DNA from: Litorilinea aerophila
Lineage (GTDB): Bacteria > Chloroflexota > Anaerolineae > Caldilineales > Caldilineaceae
Length of the DNA stretch: 59,776 bases
Assembly (NCBI RefSeq): GCF_006569185.2
Contig: NZ_VIGC02000035.1
Span: 1-59,776, forward strand
Direction of reading: 5' to 3'
A model generated the notes under the pieces. The model saw nothing but the letters and a program-made list of their open reading frames with translations. It was not told the DNA's origin and did not search any database. Below are positions 7,891 to 23,774 of this stretch, piece after piece (position 1 is the first letter of the stretch; each line of letters opens with the position of its first letter). The translations under genes were made by a program, and so were the position numbers.

Positions 7891-9573
7891 ATGGCAAAAC
7901 GCTTCCCGGAACGACTCCCCGAATCCATCCAGCAGGATCCCGACCGCGGGGCCGAGCGCCGGGTCTACGACGCCCTGTCCCAACTGCCCGACTCCTTCAC
8001 CATCTTCTACAGCGTGGCCTGGCTGGGCCGCACCGACGCCGGCGCGCAGGACGGCGAGGCCGACTTCGTGGTCGCGCACCCGGATCTGGGCATCCTGGTG
8101 CTGGAGGTGAAGGGCGGCGGCATCTGCTTCGACGCGGCCAGCGGCGCCTGGTCCTCCACCAACCGCCACGGCCAGACCTTCGAGATCAAAGACCCGGCCG
8201 AGCAGGCCCGGCGCAACAAATACGCCCTCCTGCGCAAGCTCCAGGAGTTGCCCGGCTGGGGCAACCGCTGGGTGACCCTGGGCCACGCCGTGGTCCTGCC
8301 CGACGTCACCCTCCCCGGCGGCCCCCTGCGCCCGGACCTGCCGGCGGAGATCCTCATGGATCACCACCAGCTCCAACAGATGGAGGCGGCCATCGGCCGG
8401 GCCTTCGCCTACTGGCAGCAAGAAGACGCCCGGGGGCAGGGCCTGGGCAGCGGAGGCATGCAGCTCCTGACCAACCTGCTGGGCCGCTCTTTCCAGCTGC
8501 GCACTCCCCTGGGCGTGGCCCTGGCCGCGGACGAAGCCCGCATCGTGGAGCTGACCGAAGAGCAGATGCGCATCCTGGACGTCCTGAGCCAGCAGCGCCG
8601 GGCCGCCATCCAGGGCTGCGCCGGCTCCGGCAAGACCATGCTGGCCCTGGAGAAGGCCCGGCGCCTGGCCGCCGAGGGCTTCCAGGTGCTCCTCACCTGC
8701 TTCAACATCGCCCTGGCCCGCTACCTCCAGGAACGGGCCCCCCAGGGCGTCCACGTGGCCCATTTCCACGGGCTATGCGAAGAGCTGGCCGACCAGGCAG
8801 CCCTGCCCCTGACACAACCCCAGGACGATCTCCAGACCTACTACGACCACACCCTGCCCGATTACCTGCTGGATGCGGTGGACCGGCTGGGCCCCCAGTT
8901 CGACGCCATCGTGGTGGACGAGGGCCAGGATTTCAAGGAGAACTGGTGGCTGGGCCTCCAGTACCTGCTCCGGGACCGGGAACAGGGCATCTTCTACGTC
9001 TTCTTCGACGACAACCAGAACCTCTACCAGGGCGTGGATCACATCCCCGGCATCATCGACCAACGCCCCTACTCCCTGCAGGAAAACTGCCGCAACACCC
9101 GAAGCATCCACCGGCTGGTGAGCCGCTTCCACCCGGCCGGCACGACCATCCGCTGCCGCGGGCCGGCCGGCCGCGAGCCCGAGTGGATCCCGTATCAGTC
9201 CGAAGCAGAGATGCTCCGCCTCTTGCGCAGCAAGCTCCACCAACTGGTCAACGAGGAAGGCATCGCCCCCGGCGACCTGGTGATCCTCACGCCCCGGGCC
9301 GAGCGCCGTTCTGCCCTCAAGGAAGGCACCCAACTGGGCAACTTCGTCCTGACCCGGAAACCCCTCCCCCGAGGCGCCAACCAACTGTGGGTGACCACCA
9401 TCCACGCCTTCAAAGGGCTGGAGCGCCCGGTGGTCCTCCTGGCCGAAATCGACGACCGGGCCGGACACAATCGGGAGACCCTCTTCTATGTAGGCTGCTC
9501 CCGGGCCCGGGCCCATCTGCTCCTCTTCCATGATCGGAGTATGGACCCGGCCACCCTGACAGTCACCGGGTAA
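7891..9573 (+). CDS. NERD-domain nuclease fused to UvrD/Rep-like SF1 helicase
   Basis: 560 aa. Residues about 15-150 form a NERD (nuclease-related) domain; the restriction-like core is visible as GEADFVVAHPDLGILVLEVKGGG (Asp, then ExK). Residues about 225-555 form an SF1 helicase: Walker A GCAGSGKT (motif I), VVDEGQDF (motif II, DExQ), FFDDNQNLYQ (motif III), ENCRNTRSIHRL (motif IV), and a C-terminal part with TTIHAFKGLERPVVLL and FYVGCSRARAHL (motifs V and VI). Such proteins are known in DNA repair and in some phage-defence systems. It converges on the Csx3-type gene, 23 bp away, so it borders the CRISPR locus; a functional link is possible but unproven. Confidence 0.88.
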   Translation: MAKRFPERLPESIQQDPDRGAERRVYDALSQLPDSFTIFYSVAWLGRTDAGAQDGEADFVVAHPDLGILVLEVKGGGICFDAASGAWSSTNRHGQTFEIKDPAEQARRNKYALLRKLQELPGWGNRWVTLGHAVVLPDVTLPGGPLRPDLPAEILMDHHQLQQMEAAIGRAFAYWQQEDARGQGLGSGGMQLLTNLLGRSFQLRTPLGVALAADEARIVELTEEQMRILDVLSQQRRAAIQGCAGSGKTMLALEKARRLAAEGFQVLLTCFNIALARYLQERAPQGVHVAHFHGLCEELADQAALPLTQPQDDLQTYYDHTLPDYLLDAVDRLGPQFDAIVVDEGQDFKENWWLGLQYLLRDREQGIFYVFFDDNQNLYQGVDHIPGIIDQRPYSLQENCRNTRSIHRLVSRFHPAGTTIRCRGPAGREPEWIPYQSEAEMLRLLRSKLHQLVNEEGIAPGDLVILTPRAERRSALKEGTQLGNFVLTRKPLPRGANQLWVTTIHAFKGLERPVVLLAEIDDRAGHNRETLFYVGCSRARAHLLLFHDRSMDPATLTVTG

Positions 9574-9596
9574 GAATGCAGCCCAGGGTAAAGCTG

Positions 9597-10769
9597 TCAG
9601 CGCCCAGGCGTCGGCATCTGGATCAGAGAGCCCACCGGCCGGGCAGGGAGCCGGGACGCGACCACCACGGCCTGGTCGTCCAGTTGGGGGCGGTAGGTAG
9701 CCAGCCACGGCTGCCCTCGATAGGCGGTGACCACGCCGGTCAACAGCCAGTAGGGCAGCCTGCCACTGATGACCAGCCCCCGGTCCGCGGGGATGGACGG
9801 CAGCGCGAGCTCCCGGGCTTCGCTGTAATCCACATAGGCATCCACCAGCCTGAGCTCCAGGCAGATGTGGTCGGCCGTTTCCACCACCTGCCACCGGAGC
9901 GGCTGGTGGGCCGCCGGGTTCACCTGCAGGCGAACGGTCGAGGGCTGGACCCAACCCAGGCGAGGGTCGAACTGGAACAAGGACGCCGGCGCAACGTGGA
10001 TGGCAACGGCCGCGTAGAGCCAGGCCGGCCCCCGGCCGTACAGGGCCAGGGACTCGCCCTGGGGCAGATATTCCAGGACGGCGGGCAATTCTTCCGGCTG
10101 CCAGGTGTGGGGGAGGGGCCCCAGCCCCATGTCCTGGGCCAGGCGATCCACCTCCACCGTCATCTCCAGGGGAGACTGGCTGAGGTGGGCCAGGCGTAGC
10201 TCCGATTCCTCGTAGTGGAACAGGGCCGCCAGCCGTGTGGCCAGGGCATCCACCACGGGCCCGCCCACCGGGCGATGGCGCTCCAGCCCAACCACCCGGG
10301 CCTGCAACACGGGCTTGTGGGCCTGGATCTGCTCCTGGCCCGTCAGGGCGGACCGGAGCTCGGCCAGCACGGCCAGGCCGTGGCGGATGGCCAGATCGCG
10401 CCAGATGGGCAGTTCGGTGGAGGCGGTAGCTTCCGGGGCGATCAGGATGGCGTGGGTACAGTGATCGAAAATGGCCTCCTGCTCTGGGGTGGGCCGGCCC
10501 CCCACATCCACCAGCAGGGGCAAATGCCGCCGGTTCAAATCCCGGCAGATGCCCTCGACAAAAGAGCGGCTAAATGGGCTCTTGTTGCGGATCAGCCGCA
10601 CGGTTTCAGGCGGCGCTTCCTGACTCCAGTCGCCTTCGCCGTCGGGACAGGCCCGCAACACATAGTGATCGATGCATTGTGCTCGCAACCGTTGCGTCAG
10701 GCCATAGGTAAGGACCGACTTGCCGCTGTGGGGCGGGCCACCGATGGCCACCGCTGGAAATTGATTCAT
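9597..10769 (-). CDS. csx3: P-loop ATPase fused to a tandem Csx3 (Crn3-type ring nuclease) module
   Basis: 390 aa from ATG 10769. Residues 1-about 190 are a P-loop domain: Walker A GGPPHSGKS (10-18) and a Walker-B-like LLVDVGG (85-91). The rest is two Csx3-like repeats. Repeat 1 (about 205-282) has LALYGRGPAWLYAAVAIH (241-258) and FDPRLG (267-272). Repeat 2 (about 290-385) has GLVISGRLPYWLLTGVV (331-347) and YRPQLDDQAVVVAS (359-372). Csx3/Crn3 proteins are known to degrade cyclic tetra-adenylate, and Csx3 fused to an ATPase domain is known; here the His and the DPRLG aspartate are kept only in repeat 1. AGGAG (complement of 10778-10782) lies 8 nt before the start. The frame is open to 10802, but that would run further into the divergent gene. 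Confidence 0.82.
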   Translation of the reverse strand: MNQFPAVAIGGPPHSGKSVLTYGLTQRLRAQCIDHYVLRACPDGEGDWSQEAPPETVRLIRNKSPFSRSFVEGICRDLNRRHLPLLVDVGGRPTPEQEAIFDHCTHAILIAPEATASTELPIWRDLAIRHGLAVLAELRSALTGQEQIQAHKPVLQARVVGLERHRPVGGPVVDALATRLAALFHYEESELRLAHLSQSPLEMTVEVDRLAQDMGLGPLPHTWQPEELPAVLEYLPQGESLALYGRGPAWLYAAVAIHVAPASLFQFDPRLGWVQPSTVRLQVNPAAHQPLRWQVVETADHICLELRLVDAYVDYSEARELALPSIPADRGLVISGRLPYWLLTGVVTAYRGQPWLATYRPQLDDQAVVVASRLPARPVGSLIQMPTPGR

Positions 10770-10770
10770 G
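10767..10770. promoter_or_regulatory. Head-to-head overlapping start codons
   Basis: The minus-strand start ATG occupies 10769-10767 and the plus-strand ATG 10768-10770, so the sequence CATG serves both genes. No intergenic DNA exists between them. The minus gene's Shine-Dalgarno (complement of 10778-10782) lies within codons 4-5 of the plus gene. Promoters and operators for each gene must lie inside the other gene's reading frame. Confidence 0.7.
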
Positions 10771-11682
10771 ATGGACACTCCTAAAACTGCCTTGATCGTC
10801 ACCCTGGGTGGGCAACCCCAGATCGTGACCTTTGCATTGGACTGGCTGCTGGCCCGGGAGCTCCCGGTCCACGAGGTGTTCGTGGTACACCTGTCACCCC
10901 AGGATCCACGGCTGCAGCGCTCCCTTCAGAAGCTGAGCCAGGAATTTGTGGACGACCGCTACGCCGGGCAACCCTGCCGTTTCCGGCGGGTCCCGGTGCT
11001 CCTGGGCAACCGTCCCCTGGAGGACATCCGCACCGAAGCCGAGGCCGGGGCCGTCTGGTCCACGGTGCGGAACCTGATCGCCGAGTTGAAGCAGCAGGCG
11101 TACGCCCTGCACCTCTGCATTGCCGGCGGCCGTCGGCTGATGGGGCTGCTGGCCACCTCGGCCGCCGCGCTCCTCTGCGACCACCAGGACCGGCTCTGGC
11201 ACATGTACACGCCGGACGCCTTCCGGGCGGCGGCCCATGAAGGGGCCATCATGCACGCGGGGCCGGAAGACGGCGTCCGCCTGATCCAGGTGCCCTGGAC
11301 GCCGTGGGGGACCTACTTCCCCGCCCTGCGGGCCATGGCCCAGGCGCCGGAGCAGGCCCTGGCCCGGGAGATGGGGCTGTTGACCACGGCCGACCAGCGG
11401 CTCTGCCGGGAGGTGCTCCAGCGCCTGACCCCACGGCAACGGGACGTGCTGTGGGCCTTCGCCCGGGGGCTCCGTCCCCAGGAGGTGGCCGAGACCCTCC
11501 AGATCAGCCTCAGCACCGTCAACAGCCACAAGACCGCCATCCTGGCGGAGTGCCGGGTGGCCTGGGGGATCAACGAAGGTGAGCATCTGGACTTCCACTT
11601 CCTGCGGGAGCGCTTTGGCCGGCTGGTGCACCAGCTGGACAGCAAGGAGACGGCCGGTCCGGCAAGTCGCCCTCCATTCTAG
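10768..11682 (+). CDS. CARF-domain protein with C-terminal LuxR-type HTH: putative cOA-responsive transcription regulator
   Basis: 304 aa. Residues about 7-180 look like a CARF Rossmann domain of the Csm6/NE0113 type: the N-terminal strand-loop LIVTLGGQPQIVTFALDWL (9-27) and the second ligand loop HLCIAGGRRLMGLL (115-128). Residues 219-266 are a LuxR/GerE helix-turn-helix: LTPRQRDVLWAFARG, then LRPQEVAETLQISLSTVNSH. CARF domains bind cyclic oligoadenylate, so a signal-controlled DNA-binding protein is expected. No HEPN RxxxxH or PD-ExK nuclease motif is visible. ATG 10768 (or 10771) overlaps the start codon of the divergent Csx3-type gene; the ribosome site is weak (GGAAA). Targets may include the shared junction or the cas operon; this is inference. 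Confidence 0.82.
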   Translation: MMDTPKTALIVTLGGQPQIVTFALDWLLARELPVHEVFVVHLSPQDPRLQRSLQKLSQEFVDDRYAGQPCRFRRVPVLLGNRPLEDIRTEAEAGAVWSTVRNLIAELKQQAYALHLCIAGGRRLMGLLATSAAALLCDHQDRLWHMYTPDAFRAAAHEGAIMHAGPEDGVRLIQVPWTPWGTYFPALRAMAQAPEQALAREMGLLTTADQRLCREVLQRLTPRQRDVLWAFARGLRPQEVAETLQISLSTVNSHKTAILAECRVAWGINEGEHLDFHFLRERFGRLVHQLDSKETAGPASRPPF

Positions 11683-12014
11683 CACAGGGCCCCGGCGGCC
11701 GAGATCCGCACTTCTGTTGAGAAAGATCAATACTTCTGCCGAAGCGAACGCGTCCCGGGTCATGCTAGAGTAGGCCCCAGGGGATCCGTCGGGGAAGGCC
11801 CTCGACTTCTCCGACGAACCCCCTGATCTGGCTCAAACATGAGGAGGGCGGACGGGGCAAGCCCCGCCCCTACGGAAACCGGTGCCACGTCGTAGCGACA
11901 GCGGGCGGGCACGGGGTCCCGCCCCGACGAAAACCGGTGATGGATCGCAAATCGGTGGATCCAGTCCGCGTAAAGCCATCATGCCAGCGAGAAAAGAAAC
12001 GGAGGTGGATTGCC
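11683..12014. other. Gap upstream of cas10 with palindromes, no gene
   Basis: 332 bp. It holds an imperfect stem CGTCGGGGAAG...CTTCTCCGACG (about 11788-11817) and two GC-rich palindromes (GGGCAAGCCC at about 11857-11866 and the CGACAGCGGGCGGGCAC type at about 11896-11912, also at about 35395-35411). No convincing promoter for the cas operon was recognised. An in-frame ATG at 11937 exists, but ATG 12015 with GGAGGTGG is the better cas10 start. Confidence 0.5.
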
Positions 12015-14630
<2,616 letters not shown>

Positions 14631-14632
14631 GA

Positions 14633-14953
<321 letters not shown>

Positions 14954-14983
14954 TCATGTATGAAGCGCACTGGTACAACCGCA

Positions 14984-15517
14984 ATGAGCATCCGTCGTTA
15001 TTACGTTCCAAATTCAATTGTGTTTATTACCCAGGTGGTGGCACACAGAACTCCTGTTTTTGCTCAGCCTGCATTTGTCGATTTGCTGCGAGAACACCTG
15101 CGGAAGACACAGCAGTATCATCCGTTTGTACTGCTCGCTTATTGCTTTTTACCCGACCACTTCCACATCATGCTTCGTCCGACAGGGAACAGCACCTTTA
15201 GCGACATCATGCACTCACTTAAACCCAACTTTACGAAGGCTTATAAAAATCTACAGGGTATTTCGGGTAACATGAAATTTTGGCAAAAAGGGTTTTGGGA
15301 TCACGTCATTCGGAATGAAGAGGATTTCTGCCGCCATCTGGACTACATTCATTACAACCCAGTACACCATGGTCTAGTGCAACGTCCTGAGGAGTGGCCG
15401 CACTCCAGCTATGTTTACTGGCAAGCACGGGGCGCCTATCCTGAACGATGGGGATGGAGTTTGCCAGCATCCATCTGCGCCGCCGAGTGGTTATCATGTG
15501 AAGCGGATGACGATTAA
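14984..15517 (+). mobile_element. RAYT (REP-associated tyrosine transposase, IS200/Y1 family) gene within the cas operon
   Basis: 177 aa from ATG 14984. The Y1/HUH hallmarks are present: PDHFHIML (HFH at 59-61) and HLDYIHYNPVHHGLV (Y121 and Y124 as candidate nucleophiles). WQKGFWDHVIRNEEDF is also typical of RAYTs. RAYTs are single-copy relatives of IS200 transposases thought to move flanking REP palindromes. About three palindromic units lie upstream and four downstream. Codon use and base composition are clearly more AT-rich than in the neighbouring cas genes, suggesting arrival from elsewhere. It splits cas10 from csm2; csm2 has its own AGGAGG. Confidence 0.9.
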
Positions 15518-15529
15518 TTTAATTTCTTG

Positions 15530-15988
<459 letters not shown>

Positions 15989-16018
15989 TCATAATTCCAA
16001 TGATAACAGGAGGAACGT

Positions 16019-16447
16019 ATGAACAACGATCTCAAAAATGCGATAGAAATCATTATCGCCAATGCCGACAAAGCCGACCTTCTCGTTCAACAAGCCGACA
16101 AAATTGGCAAGCAGCTAGTGAGCTATCCGAAGAGAGAGGATAGGCTTTCTACCAGTCAGATTCGCGCTCTCTTTGGTGAAGTGCGACAGATTGAGGCGCA
16201 GTGGAACATGGGTGGTCAAAATGCCCAACAAGCATTCCGACGCCTGGTGCTCTTGAAACCCAAATTGGCATATCGCGCTAGAAAGGAGCGAAAACCCGGA
16301 GTAGAGACACTGGCAGAGATCCTGATTTATGCGGTCGATCAAGTGATTTTGGAACCAGACGCAGTTCAGCGACATAGTCGCTTTCGTCACTTCGTCGACT
16401 TCTTCGAGGCCATCCTGGCCTATCACAAAGCCCACGGCGGCAACTGA
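16019..16447 (+). CDS. csm2: Csm2, small subunit of the type III-A complex
   Basis: 142 aa, all-helical, normal length. The central helix pair LSTSQIRALFGEVRQIEAQW and the C-terminal block FVDFFEAILAYHKAHGG are characteristic of Csm2. It lines the RNA-binding channel of the Csm complex and has no catalytic site. A strong AGGAGG lies just before ATG 16019. Like the RAYT next to it, it is more AT-rich than the other csm genes. Confidence 0.93.
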   Translation: MNNDLKNAIEIIIANADKADLLVQQADKIGKQLVSYPKREDRLSTSQIRALFGEVRQIEAQWNMGGQNAQQAFRRLVLLKPKLAYRARKERKPGVETLAEILIYAVDQVILEPDAVQRHSRFRHFVDFFEAILAYHKAHGGN

Positions 16448-16477
16448 GCCCCCATTGCAGATGAAGGAGATCCATCC

Positions 16478-17287
<810 letters not shown>

Positions 17288-17298
17288 AGGAGACGCCC

Positions 17299-19600
<2,302 letters not shown>

Positions 19601-19653
19601 CCAGCATAGTTAGTGTTTGAGTTTTTAGCTTCAGCTTGTTCGAGGAGGCCATT

Positions 19654-20907
19654 GTGAAAGCCATCACCTTTCTCGGCATCAGACCGACCAATACCTGCTA
19701 CCTCTTTCCAGACGGCCGGACGCACGTGGCGCCCTATTTCGGCGTGGCGCTGGCGCGCTTCATACCGAACCTGCACATGCGCGTCCTGGTAACCGAGGCC
19801 GCTCGCCCGCACTTCGAGGAGCGCTTCCTTCCCCAGGTGGAAGATTTCGTCGCCGACGTGGAGCCTGTGCCCATCCCCGATGGCCGCAACGACGATGAAC
19901 TATGGAGCATCTTTCAGGCAGTTGTCGGCGTTGTCGAGCCCAAAGAGACGGTGATCTTCGACATCACCCACGGCTTTCGCTCCCTGCCGTTCCTGGCCTT
20001 CCTCTCCGCTGCCTATCTACGCACTGTCAAGGACATCACGCTCCAGGCTGTCTTTTACGGCAACTTCGAAGCGAGCGACAGGTCCGCCGAGATCTGGCGA
20101 ACGCCGGTGATCGACCTCACCCGCTTCGTCGATCTGTTTGACTGGATGGTAGCCGCCGACCGGTTTGTTCGCTTCGGCGACGCGCGTGACCTGGCCCAAC
20201 TGCTCCATGAGCGCCATCAGAGTATCAAGCCCGATTTGCACACCGCCAGCCAGGCGGATATCTCGGCCTGGAACAACTCGCCGGTGAAACGGACGGCCAA
20301 CAGCCTCACCCATGCATCCCAGGCGCTGCGGGTGGTGCGCCCCGCCGAGGCGATGGCGGCCAGTGAGCGGGTTTGCAGCCAATTGCCCGCTGCGCTGCAG
20401 CCGAGCCAGGTGCTGGCTCAGCCGTTCACCCTGTTGGGCCAGCATGTACTGGAGAGCTTCACGCCGATTGCCCTGGATGAACAGGCGCAACGGGACGATC
20501 CGCTGCAGACGCTGGCGGTCGAACAGAGGCTCATCACCTGGTACATGGAGCGCCAGCAAATCTTCCAGGCGGTGGCCCTGGCCCGGGAGTGGCTGGTTTC
20601 GTGGGTTATGGCCCAAATTGGATGGGCAGGACGAACGCTCCAGAAAGAGGCGCGGGAACAGGTCGAACGAGCCCTCGGTCGACAAGTGCAACTTCGCCGG
20701 GGCAAACAGGTGGCGGATGAAGGGTTGCCCGACCTGTCCGCTGTACCCGAGCTGGACCAGGTGAGCGATCTTTTTGGCGAACTTGGGAATTTACGCAACG
20801 ATTTGATGCATGCGGCCAAGCGAGCGGGAGCCCTGAAAGCCAGGAAGGTTGAAGAACTTGCCAACAAATATATTCAGCAGTTGATGGCCCCCCCATTTGA
20901 CCGGTAG
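19654..20907 (+). CDS. csx1: Csx1-type CARF-HEPN ribonuclease (cOA effector)
   Basis: 417 aa from GTG 19654 with GAGGAGG 6 nt upstream; the TTG at 19636 lacks such a site. The CARF domain begins KAITFLGIRPTNTCYLFPDG and has the TM1812-type loop FDITHGFRSLPF (102-113). The C-terminal HEPN domain has the catalytic R381-x4-H386 (NLRNDLMHA). Csx1 proteins dimerise and cut RNA nonspecifically when cyclic tetra-adenylate binds the CARF domain. The cA4 preference fits the presence of a Csx3-type protein in the same locus but is not proven by sequence. Confidence 0.9.
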   Translation: MKAITFLGIRPTNTCYLFPDGRTHVAPYFGVALARFIPNLHMRVLVTEAARPHFEERFLPQVEDFVADVEPVPIPDGRNDDELWSIFQAVVGVVEPKETVIFDITHGFRSLPFLAFLSAAYLRTVKDITLQAVFYGNFEASDRSAEIWRTPVIDLTRFVDLFDWMVAADRFVRFGDARDLAQLLHERHQSIKPDLHTASQADISAWNNSPVKRTANSLTHASQALRVVRPAEAMAASERVCSQLPAALQPSQVLAQPFTLLGQHVLESFTPIALDEQAQRDDPLQTLAVEQRLITWYMERQQIFQAVALAREWLVSWVMAQIGWAGRTLQKEAREQVERALGRQVQLRRGKQVADEGLPDLSAVPELDQVSDLFGELGNLRNDLMHAAKRAGALKARKVEELANKYIQQLMAPPFDR

Positions 20908-21177
20908 ACGGACCCGGTCGGAAAGTCGTAGGTCACGTATCCTTGCGTGACAGGGGTGCACACGCCGCCATCGCTTGTCCGGCCAGAGACCGGACCTACG
21001 AGACATGAACTGGCGTCATCGTCTGGCCGTAGGTCACGCATCCTTGCGTGACAGGGCCGCACCCACCGCCATCGTCGCTTGTCCGGCCAGAGACCGGACC
21101 TACGAGACATGAACCGCCACCATCGCTTGTCCGGCCGGAGACCGGACCTACTGGGCGCAGTCAGGAGAAATGAAGCT
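20908..21177. repeat. Palindromic repeat cluster between csx1 and csx15
   Basis: Two palindrome types alternate. GTCACG(T/C)ATCCTTGCGTGAC occurs twice (about 20933 and 21033). TGTCCGGCC(A/G)GAGACCGGACC followed by TAC occurs three times (about 20978, 21079, 21126). They are linked by GAGACATGAAC-type spacers. No gene is present. The repeats push csx15 about 270 bp from csx1 and differ from the RAYT-linked family. Confidence 0.8.
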
Positions 21178-21558
21178 GTGATCTTGCTCAACTTTTCCCA
21201 TCCCATCACACCGAACCAACAGGAACAGATCGAAGCGCTCACCCAACAAAAAATCCAACGCATCATCGCGGTGATGCCCCAATTCGATGAGCAGAGGCCC
21301 TTCGCTCCCCAGGTGCAGGCCCTGCTGGCGCAGGTGGAGCTGACGCCCGAAGAGTGGCAGAGCGCGCCGCTACTGGTGGTGCTGCCCTCCCTCAACTTCA
21401 TCGCCGCGGTGCTGCTGGCCGAGCTACACGGACGCATGGGCTACTTCCCGCCCATCGTACGCACCCGGCCGGCTGCCAACACCACGCCACGCCGCTATGA
21501 GGTGGCCGAAATCCTGGACCTGCAACAGATCCGCGACGAAGCACGCCGAAAAAGGTAG
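21178..21558 (+). CDS. csx15: Csx15, type III accessory protein
   Basis: 126 aa from GTG 21178 with CAGGAG about 10 nt upstream. The start [20 protein letters not shown] and the later [20 protein letters not shown] are what I recognise as Csx15. This small Rossmann-like family is linked to type III loci; recent work puts it among proteins that handle cyclic oligoadenylate, by binding or degrading it, but I cannot state the mechanism with certainty. The open frame to 21079 runs into palindromic repeats and is not used. It is followed by cas6 after 8 bp. Confidence 0.78.
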   Translation: MILLNFSHPITPNQQEQIEALTQQKIQRIIAVMPQFDEQRPFAPQVQALLAQVELTPEEWQSAPLLVVLPSLNFIAAVLLAELHGRMGYFPPIVRTRPAANTTPRRYEVAEILDLQQIRDEARRKR

Positions 21559-21566
21559 GGTGCACC

Positions 21567-22376
21567 ATGCTCATGGCCGTTGTATTGACCCTCATCTCCC
21601 CCACAGACGCCGTCCTGCCGGGCTTCCTGGGCCGGGCCAACTATGCCGCCACCCTGAAGCGCCTCAACCTGGTGGATCCAGACCTGGTGCAGCGCATCCA
21701 CGACGGCGACGGGCCCAAGCCCCTGACCTGTTCCAGCCTCCTGGAGGCCCGGCATACCCGGCAGACCAGGCTGGAGGCCGGCCAGCCCGTCCACGTTCGG
21801 GTCACAGGGCTGACCCCGGCCGTGAGCGCGGCCCTCTCCGCCGCGCTGCTGGATAGCCCGCCGAAAACCTGGGAGCTGGACGGCCATCTGTTCCACGTGC
21901 AGGAGACCACCTGCAACCCAGAACGCCATCCCTGGGGCGGATGCAACACCTACGAGGCGCTGGCGGAGGCGCAACTGTCCCGCCAGGCCCCGCCGGACCG
22001 CCAGGTGACCCTGGAATTCGCCTCGCCCACGGCCTTCAAATCCAAGGGGATGACGGTGCCCATCCCCATGCCCGGCCTGGTCTTCGGCAGCCTGGTGGAA
22101 CGCTGGAACAGCTTCAGCCCCATGGTCTTGAACCCGGAGATGCGCCGCTATGGGGAAGAGGTGATGGCCATCAGCCGCTACCGGCTGGCGAGCCGACCGG
22201 TGGAGCACAAGAACCGCTCCCTGCGGGTGGGCGGCCTGGGACAGGTGACCTACGTAGCCCTGGCGGGGGATCGCTACTGGCTGGGGGTGATGCACATGCT
22301 GGCCGACTTCGCATTCTACAGCGGGGTGGGCGCCCAGACGGCCATTGGCATGGGCCAGGCGCGACGAACGAGGTGA
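21567..22376 (+). CDS. cas6: Cas6, pre-crRNA processing endoribonuclease
   Basis: 269 aa RAMP-superfamily protein. The C-terminal glycine-rich loop [15 protein letters not shown] is diagnostic, preceded by [14 protein letters not shown]. The N-terminal part [20 protein letters not shown] is the first ferredoxin fold. It should cut within each repeat, leaving the 8-nt AUUGAAAC handle. ATG 21573 is an alternative start two codons in. It is followed by cas1 after 3 bp, so cas6, cas1 and cas2 form the processing/adaptation module. Confidence 0.92.
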   Translation: MLMAVVLTLISPTDAVLPGFLGRANYAATLKRLNLVDPDLVQRIHDGDGPKPLTCSSLLEARHTRQTRLEAGQPVHVRVTGLTPAVSAALSAALLDSPPKTWELDGHLFHVQETTCNPERHPWGGCNTYEALAEAQLSRQAPPDRQVTLEFASPTAFKSKGMTVPIPMPGLVFGSLVERWNSFSPMVLNPEMRRYGEEVMAISRYRLASRPVEHKNRSLRVGGLGQVTYVALAGDRYWLGVMHMLADFAFYSGVGAQTAIGMGQARRTR

Positions 22377-22379
22377 TCC

Positions 22380-23393
<1,014 letters not shown>

Positions 23394-23489
23394 GGGGCAG
23401 GCCCCTGGGGCCAGGCCGGGCGGTCGTGGGCAGGCCGTGGGGAGAGGGGGCGGCAGGGGATCGCTTCGGGCTGTGGGGAGAAGGACGCC

Positions 23490-23774
<285 letters not shown>

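Noticed and set aside
11937-12014. Upstream ATG as cas10 start
   Set aside because: It adds 26 atypical residues and lacks a ribosome site, while 12015 has GGAGGTGG and gives a normal HD start.
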